A stretch of 64,000 nucleotides of DNA from Megaleporinus macrocephalus (lineage: Eukaryota; Chordata; Actinopteri; Characiformes; Anostomidae): NCBI GenBank assembly GCA_021613375.1, contig CM038727.1, positions 3,699,587 to 3,763,586 of the forward strand, given 5' to 3'. Position 1 is the stretch's first letter. Every line of letters starts with the position of its first letter. Positions 57,138 through 64,000 of this stretch are shown piece after piece. Below the pieces are notes generated by a model. That model made no database searches. It was given only the letters and a program-made list of their open reading frames with translations, and was not told the origin of the DNA. Position numbers and translations under genes: made by a program.

Positions 57138-57664
57138 ATAGCAGTCTTAGCCAAGGACTCTTATTGGTATAGTGTAAAGTTGTTACCCAGGTGGGGAACT
57201 GAGCCCCAGTCTACAGCATAGAGAGCAGTAGTTTAACCCACTATACACTGTATCAACCACAAACACAAGGGGTATAAATACAAGGAGAAATGAACAGGAG
57301 CACGTGGGAGCAATTACAGGGTGGGGCAAAAGGTGGCAGTACTAAAAAACTGTACATGGGGGCAAAGGCTTGACAGGGAGTTTCAGTTGGGTGGAATGTG
57401 TGAGCTGTGTCAGAGTTTGGGGTGGTTTTGAGCCAATCACAATTTAAGTTGGATAAAATAGAACCTCTTGCTCTCAATAAGTATGTGCTTCGTGGGGATG
57501 GGGGCATAAACGTGTGGCGGAGGCAGTGGTGGCATTGGTGACTCTCTTCTGAAAGATGAAACTGACCCATCAGCAAGGTGGAAGCCACTGATGTGTAGTG
57601 GTATCAGGGATGATCTTTAGATCTGTGCGTTTCAGCTGTAGTAACTATTGCATATGGTCACCAT
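57138..57664. other. Intron 1, unique DNA
   Basis: No gene recognised. The antisense frame at 57253-57588 has no known domain. Confidence 0.4.
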
Positions 57665-57901
57665 TAGGGGTGGGCGATACGGCCCTACAATAATATCACG
57701 ATATTTCATGGTATGTTTGCGATAACGATACACTTGGTGATATGACAAAACATTGAATTTAAAAAAATAGATTTCAAGAATACACTACTGCAATAAAATG
57801 AAAGTTTAATTTTATTATAGGGTGTGCGATATGATATGGCACACCCCCTAACTGAGATATTAAAAAATACAAGAATTTTTTCATCAGATTTTAACAGAAG
57901 T
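57665..57901. mobile_element. Partial inverted copy of the hAT-like element
   Basis: Begins TAGGGGTGGGCGATACGG and continues with AATATCACGATATTTCATGG and TGAGATATTAAAAAATACAA, the reverse complement of the right half of 47850-48326. It stops at about 57901, where the GTGTCTCAAA element begins, so its other end is lost. Confidence 0.75.
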
Positions 57902-58447
57902 ATGAAGTATGCGCTCCCGACATGTAGACTGTCCCAATTCTTACATACCTTAAACATGCTGTTTACTGAGGAACCTTATTTAGACCTGATTTTAAGGAAT
58001 CATCGAACGCTTCCTCAGCCGCTAAGACAATCCCATGATGCACCGCAGGCTAATCTACGAGCAGTGAAGTGGTTTTAAAATGTGAGTTATTTTGATTTTC
58101 TCTGGAGTTTTAATGTGTTTCTGATCATATAATCACACAGAACAGTATTTTATTATCAACTCTGTAACGAGTCCTTCACCATTTACACTTTATACTCCAG
58201 ACATTAGCATTTAGCGGATTTTTAAGTCTCGGGCTATTGTTTTGGATGCCGGCCGGTAACTTAGCAACCAGCTAAACCACCGGTGGCGTGCTGCAGTGGG
58301 CGGGAACAAGCCGTGACGCAATCTCTCTCTAACTAGAGCGTCTCAGTAATCTGTTTTATGAGGAGAGATGAGGAGAGAACACTGATACTTACACACTCAC
58401 TACCTAGACAGACTACTTAGACACTCACTAGGATTTGAGACACAGCC
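57902..58447. mobile_element. GTGTCTCAAA element, copy 2 (inverted)
   Basis: Reverse complement of most of 44704-45312. The terminal end is intact at 58420-58447 (CACTAGGATTTGAGACACAG). The other end is missing about 45 bases at the join with the hAT-like fragment. A frame at 57824-58078 crosses the join and is not a gene. Confidence 0.8.
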
Positions 58448-58650
58448 TATATGACCAGAAACACATTAAAACTCCAGAGAGAATCATTCAATGCTTCCTT
58501 AAAATCAGGTCTAGATAAGGTTCCTCAGTAGACAGCATGTTTAAGGTATGTAAGAATTGGGACAGTCTACATGTAAGGAGCGCATACTATGACTTAAAAT
58601 GCTGCCTATGTAGGAGCTCACTAGGATTTGAGACACACCCTATATATAAT
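58448..58650. mobile_element. GTGTCTCAAA element, copy 3 (right third, direct)
   Basis: Matches the right third of copy 1 in direct orientation (ACCAGAAACACATTAAAACT to GATTTGAGACACACCCTA). It abuts the intact end of copy 2, so copies 2 and 3 form a partial inverted repeat with almost no spacer. Confidence 0.8.
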
Positions 58651-60225
58651 ATCCTGAACGCTATGTGAAGCGTTGTGATGTGATGTTATCGCCCACCTCG
58701 GCCTTCCACGCCAAACAAAGGCTTTCATCTCTCCGCGAGAACGGGCTGTATACAAAACAGATAACGCTTGAAAGTCCGAATCGCCAAATTCCTCCACTTT
58801 GAGCCGCGGGTCAGAAACGATTAGCGTCTTCGGTCAGCGCTGGCGACTTCAGAGGCGTGAAGGAAATAAACGCACGCTAAACTGTGATTGGGTTGCGAGC
58901 GGCGCGCTCTTTTAGTTATTCACTTTGAGCGCCGAGAGGCGAGTATTGACTGATGTGCCTGTATTCATATGGGTGTGATTAAGGGAAGAACTGGAGTTTA
59001 ATATGTTTTTGATTGGTTTTGTGAAGGGGGGGGGGTGGGATTATTGGCTTGTTGTTTTTCTTTTCTTTTCTTTTTTTTTTTCCTGGGTAAACCAGGATTG
59101 CTTGCAGATGTTGTTTTGAGGAGAGAGGAGTGCGCGAAATCTAAAGGCTGAGTAAAAAAAAAATCCCTAAACAAACAAAGCGAACTGAGTACTTCGGCTC
59201 TTAACCCCCCCTTCCCACCACATCCCTCTCCAACAACCCTCTCCACTTTTATGGAACACGGTGACGCCCCTTCTCCTGGGACTTGAGCCTTTATAACTTC
59301 AGTAGTAAGAACTCGGCGGCTACCGCGGCACTGCGCTCGTAACTCTCGCCGAGGATGCCGAGAACAATTAAACTCGAGTGCTTTTGCTAACGTTCTAACA
59401 GTCCAGATAAACATCTCCACCGAAGCTGAAGGACAGGAATTGACAGTGCACTGGAGCCCGAGAGCTTTTTCCCTTGCATTCCTTTAATATCAGCGTCTGG
59501 GTATTTCCTTATGGCTGCCCGGCTCCATGCAAGCGCTGGGAAACTTTCAACCGCTTTTTTTTTTTTTGGTCCAACTTGTTGCATTAAATCGTAATCCTAG
59601 TCCAACGGAGGGCCGTCCTCTCTATTCATGCAGACCCCTAGCGACTTTCTGAATTCTCTCTTGGAAGCCGTTTTGGCTGCCTTCCTTAGCCGGTTGGCAA
59701 ATCTGTAACCGAGCGAGAAAGAGTCTTTCCCGCGTACCGAGCCCTGTGGAACCCCCTCTCTCTGCTGTGGAACAGTCTGCTTGGCTGAACCCAAAAGAAC
59801 CAGAGAGGCAGAGAAAGAGCTTAAAACTGAAACGAGCGTTTACTGCGCGGAGGAGAAAATGGCCCCAGCACTCCGATATTCCCAAAAGGAGCTTCAAACA
59901 AACCTTCATTTCAGGCGGGTGTGAGTTTCTCGCTCTCTGAAGTATCCCCGTAAGGTTTTGCCTTTGTGTGTGTGATTTTTCTTTTTTTTCTTTTTTTTTT
60001 TTAGGGGGGGTGGGGGGGGGTGATGGAGAGGTTCGGTATACACAGTTTACACCCATCTGCAATCTTCTCCCTCCAACGTGTAACTAGTCCTGAAACCTCA
60101 AACTTTGTTTGGCTGAAACTCTCTCGCGAAGGCGCTTTGATGCTAGCGCTTCCGTGTCGCCGGTGTTTTCCAGAAGCACGCCCGCTTTTAGAAGTCCCGT
60201 CTTGACCTCTGACCTTCGCCCACAG
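58651..60225. promoter_or_regulatory. Unique 3' end of intron 1 with candidate regulatory sequence
   Basis: About 1.5 kb of largely unique sequence leading up to the gli3 start-codon exon. The stretch 58690-58990 is CpG-containing and repeat-free. Poly-T and G runs lie at 59060-59082 and 59985-60020. The final bases CTTCGCCCACAG (60214-60225) form a 3' splice site behind a pyrimidine-rich stretch (60196-60220). The overlapping antisense frames lack known domains. Confidence 0.4.
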
Positions 60226-60267
60226 GTGTCCCGGGTTAGATGTGGCCCTGAGGAATGCGCAGTTGCC
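60226..60267 (+). other. gli3: gli3 5' untranslated part of the start-codon exon, with upstream ATGs
   Basis: The exon is taken to begin after the acceptor AG at 60224-60225. Two upstream ATGs lie here: 60240 (ATGTGGCCCTGA, a three-codon frame) and 60255, which is out of frame with the main start and stays open through the exon. No in-frame stop precedes the main ATG within the exon, so the start was chosen by homology and by its better context (GCCATGG). Confidence 0.6.
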
Positions 60268-60403
60268 ATGGAAACCCAGTCCCAGGCCAGTTCCGCAGCG
60301 GAGAAGAAGAAGAGGGTGGAGACCATCGTGGCGACCAAAAGCTCCGCCTCGAGCCGAGCCGACATCAGCGAGAAGGCCGTGGCCTCCAGCACCACCTCCA
60401 ACG
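60268..60403 (+). CDS. gli3: gli3 first coding exon (GLI3 N-terminus, 45 codons)
   Basis: GLI3 is a zinc-finger transcription factor that mediates Hedgehog signals. Full-length protein can activate, and a processed N-terminal form represses targets in limb and neural patterning. This exon encodes only the start: METQSQASSAAEKKKRVET, then SSASSRADISEKAVASSTTS and N. The last part, (D)(I/V)SEKAVASSTTSN, is the conserved GLI3 signature; human GLI3 begins similarly with an acidic-serine stretch and EKKK. GLI2 lacks this text. The coding part is 136 bases, so the donor (GTAAGG at 60404) is in phase 1, leaving one G that would complete the glutamate codon found next in GLI3. The protein normally runs to about 1,500-1,600 residues; the repressor domain, five zinc fingers, processing sites and activation domain lie in exons beyond the window. 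ATG context GCCATGG is strong. Confidence 0.88.
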
Positions 60404-60409
60404 GTAAGG
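60404..60409 (+). other. gli3: 5' splice site of gli3 intron 2
   Basis: AACG followed by GTAAGG fits the vertebrate donor consensus. Reading through it in frame departs at once from GLI3-like sequence, which confirms the exon ends here. Confidence 0.8.
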
Positions 60410-60523
60410 CTCTCGTCCAGGCTTCGACGCCACCTGCTGGCTCTCGCTCTCTCCGCTCACCAGGTGGGCTTCTATCGGGGTCCGCGTACAATCAAATCCT
60501 GTGTATCAAATAAAAAAAAACGT

Positions 60524-61114
60524 TATCAGCTCCACTGAGCATACAGGAGCTCCACTTACAGACTGTAGTTCATCTGATTCTCTGTATACTTTATTACTCT
60601 GTTCTTTAATGATCAGGACCCCCACAGGACCCCCACAGGACCACCACAGAGCAGATACTATTAGAGAGGTGGGTCATTCTCAGCACTGCAGTGACGTTGA
60701 CATTGTGGTGCTGGTGCGAGTGGATCAGCGTGAGTGTTTAAACACCTCAGTGTCACTGCTGGACTGGGAACCGTCCACCAACCAAAACTATCCGGACAGC
60801 AGTGTCCTGTGGGCGGCGTCCTGTGTCCACTGATGAAGAACTAGAGGAACACAAACTGTGCAGCAGCAGATGAGCTACTGTCTCTGACTTTACATCTACA
60901 AGGTGGAACAGCAAGTAGTAGGAGTGTCTCATAGAGTGGACAGTGAGTGGACACAGTGTTTAAACACTCCAGCAGCACAACTGCCTAATAGTATCTGCTC
61001 TGTGGTGGTCCTGTGGGGGTCCTGATCATTAAAGAACAGAGTAATAAAGTATACAGAGAATCAGATGAACTACAGTCTGGAAGTGGAGCTCCTGTATGGT
61101 CAGTGGAGCTGATA
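60524..61114. mobile_element. Long palindromic MITE-like element, 591 bp
   Basis: Inverted arms of about 130-143 bp: left 60524-60666 (ATCAGCTCCACTGAGCATAC, CAGATACTATTAG) and right 60985-61114 (CTAATAGTATCTGCTCTGTG, GTCAGTGGAGCTGAT). The left arm has one extra copy of a 12-bp ACCCCCACAGG-type phrase. The core (GACGTTGACATTGTGGTGCT, GTGTTTAAACACCTCAGTGT) is wording common in fish genomes. No coding frame. It lies 120 bp beyond the gli3 exon donor. Confidence 0.85.
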
Positions 61115-62130
61115 CGGTGGACCACCGTGCCATACTGCAGCCACGTATGTCCAGATATTGAGCGTTGATGTGAGTTAGGGTCTTTAAACAGAACGACACA
61201 ACGTTAACCTCTCGCTCACTGACTGCCTGTAGATACTGCAGACGAGCTGACTCATCCATTCGCCATCCTATAATCTGTGACAGCGCTGACGTGACCTATA
61301 ATCCACGCTTTGTTTTCTCCTAGAAAAGTTCTCGCGTGTTCTTTCTCCCCTGATTGGATGATGTTCCGTTGTTTTGCGATCCGCTCGCGACGAGAGCGCG
61401 CTGTGTTTTGACACACTGCTGCCGCTGTAGCGTGGGCAGATGTGTGTGTGTGCGTGTGTGTGTGCCGGGTGAGGAGCGTGTGTTGATATGTGGTCCGGGT
61501 TGCGCTCCGCTCCATATGAGAGCCTCTGGTGATATGGCAGGAAGTCAGGACGAGACTTTTTTTTTCCAAAACGAAGAATTCCTAAAGCATCTTATGGGCT
61601 CTCTCGCTCTCTCTCCTTGCTCTTGCTCATTCCCAGATGGCCTGCACTCTTTCATTAATTCGAGGTGAGGTTGGTGGGGGTGCTGGCGGGTGGGAGGGTG
61701 GGTTGTTTGTGGGGTGCAGAGTTTCCCCGTCGCAGGGAAGCATGGGTGCAATTTGGCTTTAGTAATTGCGTATTTTTCTCCGGAGCAGGCGGCTAATTAC
61801 TCTGCCGAGCAACATAAGGTTTGTCTTGGAAAGTTGAGTAATCACTTGGACCGGCTGCAGTTGTCCAAGCAGGAGGCAGACTCAGTGGTAAACGACTCTA
61901 CCTCCACCAGCACGCCGCAGAGTCCCTCCCACTTCCTGCAGAAATATTCAACTGAGATGATAAATATGCAGAACGCAGAGACTCTGATTGGCTGAGCCGC
62001 TGTGCTCTGACCCGATACTGAAAATTATTAAAAAGCCCGTGTCCCACATTTTTATTTCATTTAATTTTATCTGTTTATAAAGATTCTCCAGCCTGTCTTT
62101 CTCCTTTACTGTACCTTTAAGAGAATTTAA
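61115..62130. promoter_or_regulatory. Unique start of intron 2 with candidate regulatory block
   Basis: Unique balanced sequence. The stretch 61745-61925 has homeodomain cores (TTTAGTAATTGCG, GGCTAATTACTC) and CAGCAGG-like text. The + frame at 61690-61995 reads through it without any known domain and without good splice sites. A short GT run lies at 61440-61462. Regulatory role inferred. Confidence 0.3.
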
Positions 62131-64000
62131 CCCAGACACTAGGGGGCAGTAAAACACGTCCCACCCCCCCATCTCCCCCACACACACTAAGGGCAGTGAA
62201 ACACCCACACACACACACACACACACACACTAGTGAACACACACTAAGACAGCCACATACACACACACTAGGGGGCAGAGAGACACCCACATACATACAC
62301 ACTAAGGGGCAGAGAGATACCTACATATATACACACTAGTGAGCAGAGAGACACCCACATATATACACACTAGTGAGCAGAGAGACACCCACATATATAC
62401 ACCCTAGTGAGCAGAGAGACACCCACATATACACACACTAAGGGTCAGAGAGACACCCACATATATACACCCTAGTGAGCAGAGAGACACCCACATATAT
62501 ACACACTAGTGAGCAGAGAGACACCCACATATATACACACTAGTGAGCAGAGAAACACCCACATATATACACACTAGTGAGCAGAGAGACACCCACATAT
62601 ATACACCCTAGTGAGCAGAGAGACACCCACATATATACACACTAGTGAGCAGAGAGACACCCACATACATACACACTAAGGGGCAGAGAGACACCCACAT
62701 ATATACACCCTAGTGAGCAGAGAGACACCCACATATATACACACTAGTGAGCAGAGAGACACCCACATATATACACACTAAGGGGCAGAGAGACACCCAC
62801 ATATATACACACTGGTGAGCAGTGGGACACCCACATATATACACACTAGGGGGCAGAGAGACACCCACATACATACACACTAAGGGGCAGAGAGACACCC
62901 ACATATATACACACTGGTGAGCAGTGGGACACCCACATATATACACACTAGGGGGCAGAGAGACACCCACATACATACACACATTAGGGGGCAGAGAGAC
63001 ACCCACATATATACACACTAGTGAGCAGAGAGACACCCACATATATACACACTAGTGAGCAGAGAGACACCCACATATATACACACTGGTGAGCAGAGAG
63101 ACACCCACATATATACACACTGGTGAGCAGTGGGACACCCACATATATACACACTAGGGGGCAGAGAGACACCCACATACATACACACATTAGGGGGCAG
63201 ATAGACGCCCACATATATACACACTAGTGAGCAGAGTAACACCCACATATATACACACTAGTGAGCAGAGAGACACCCACATATATACACACTGGTGAGC
63301 AGAGAGACACCTACATATATACACACTAGTGAGCAGAGAGACACCCACACACACACACACACACTAGTGAACATACACACTAGGGGGCATTGAAACACCC
63401 ACATACACACACACTAGTGAGCAGAGAGACACCCACATACACACACACTAGTGAGCAGAGAGACACCCACATATATACACAGTAGTGAGCAGAGAGACAC
63501 CCACTTACACACACACTAGTGAGCAGAGAGACACCCACATATATACACACTAGTGAGCAGAGAGACACCCACATATATACACCCTAGTGAGCAGAGAGAC
63601 ACCCACATATATACATACTAGTGAGCAGAGAGACACCCACATATATACACACTAGTGAGCAGAGAGACATCTATATATATAGACACTAGTGAGCACAGAG
63701 ACACCCACATATATACACCCTAGTGAGCAGAGAGACACCCACATATATACACACAAGTGAGCAGAGAGACACCCACATACACACACACTGGTGAGCAGAG
63801 AGACACCCACATATATACACACACTAGGGGGCAGTGAGACAACCACATACACACACACACTGGTGAGCAGAGAGATACCCACATATATACACACACTAGG
63901 GGGCAGTGAGACAACCACATACACACACACACTGGTGAGCAGAGAGATACCCACATATATACACACTAGTGAGCAGAGAGACACCCACATATATACACAC
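62131..64000. repeat. 34-bp minisatellite with CTCF-like units, runs off the window
   Basis: The unit is AGAGAGACACCCACATATAT plus ACACACTAGTGAGC, period 34 (for example GAGCAGAG at 62341 and 62375). About 50 copies continue to the window end. A subset of units has ACTAGGGGGCAG in place of ACTAGTGAGCAG: near 62140, 62270, 62850, 62950, 62985, 63155, 63190, 63825 and 63898 (with a partial CTAGGGGGCATTG at 63380). CA runs occur at 62205-62230 and 63345-63364. The minus-strand YVGVSL/WVSLCSL frames are translations of the array. Confidence 0.96.

Noticed and set aside
57824..58078. 84-codon frame as a gene
   Set aside because: It spans the junction of two unrelated transposon fragments.
60109..60513. 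Single long frame through the GLI3 exon taken as a complete gene
   Set aside because: The frame begins at a non-ATG codon in intron sequence and runs past the donor at 60404. Only 60268-60403 matches GLI3 and is bounded by splice sites.
62710..63990. Minus-strand cysteine-rich repeats resembling small secreted or membrane proteins
   Set aside because: Artefact of the 34-bp minisatellite, whose period shifts through all frames and gives a 34-residue repeat in each.

Overview
This is eukaryotic, non-coding-dominated DNA from a teleost fish. The evidence is CpG-rich blocks, long (CA)n, (GA)n, (TA)n, (GATA)n and (ATGG)n microsatellites, Tc1/mariner and hAT-type element remains, LINE tails typical of fish, and one vertebrate coding exon with consensus splice sites. 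The dispersed repeats suggest an otophysan, perhaps a characiform, but that is tentative. No bacterial-style genes, operons, tRNA, rRNA or CRISPR array is present. Almost every open frame in the window is low-complexity repeat read as protein.

The one confident gene is gli3 on the + strand. The exon at 60226-60403 carries the start codon and the first 45 codons of GLI3, a zinc-finger transcription factor of Hedgehog signalling, and ends in a phase-1 donor as in mammalian GLI3. The CpG island at about 18585-20480 has a good splice donor (19415) after a GA/CA-rich leader. It is the likely gli3 promoter and non-coding first exon. If so, 1-18.6 kb is the upstream flank, 19.4-60.2 kb is intron 1 (about 41 kb) and 60.4-64.0 kb is the start of intron 2. 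The zinc fingers lie beyond the window.

Layout: 1-18.6 kb is upstream flank with a 45-bp minisatellite (1.5-2.7), a purine tract (4.1-6.4), a 20-bp minisatellite of about 180 copies (6.5-10.1), a degenerate 370-400-bp satellite holding fossil reverse-transcriptase motifs (11.7-15.2), a conserved-looking block with a PBX-HOX motif (15.2-15.8) and GATA repeats plus a LINE tail (17.4-18.1). 18.6-23.5 kb is CpG-rich promoter and proximal intron. 24.5-25.0 is an internally deleted Tc1-like element. 26.3-28.9 is a satellite almost without cytosine on the + strand. 30.3-32.2 is a GA-rich 80-bp repeat. 33.4-36.9 is a pair of minisatellites with an inverted composite copy. 38.6-40.6 is a 25-bp satellite resembling a Tc1 terminal repeat. 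40.8-42.0 is CpG-rich with TATA boxes. 42.1-50.0 holds tandem repeats, hAT-like elements and an amplified Tc1 transposase 3' end. 50.7-57.1 is mostly minisatellites and degenerate repeats. 57.7-58.6 is a cluster of inverted element copies. 58.7-60.2 is unique sequence before the exon. 60.5-61.1 is a long palindrome, and 62.1-64.0 is a 34-bp minisatellite, about ten units of which resemble CTCF sites.

Adding up the arrays, roughly 40 percent of the window is tandem repeat. Unique blocks between the arrays are the best places to look for gli3 enhancers, but conservation cannot be tested here. I found no new enzymatic or defence system. The most unusual material is tandem satellites built from transposon parts and a possible CTCF-site array, all in and around a developmental gene.
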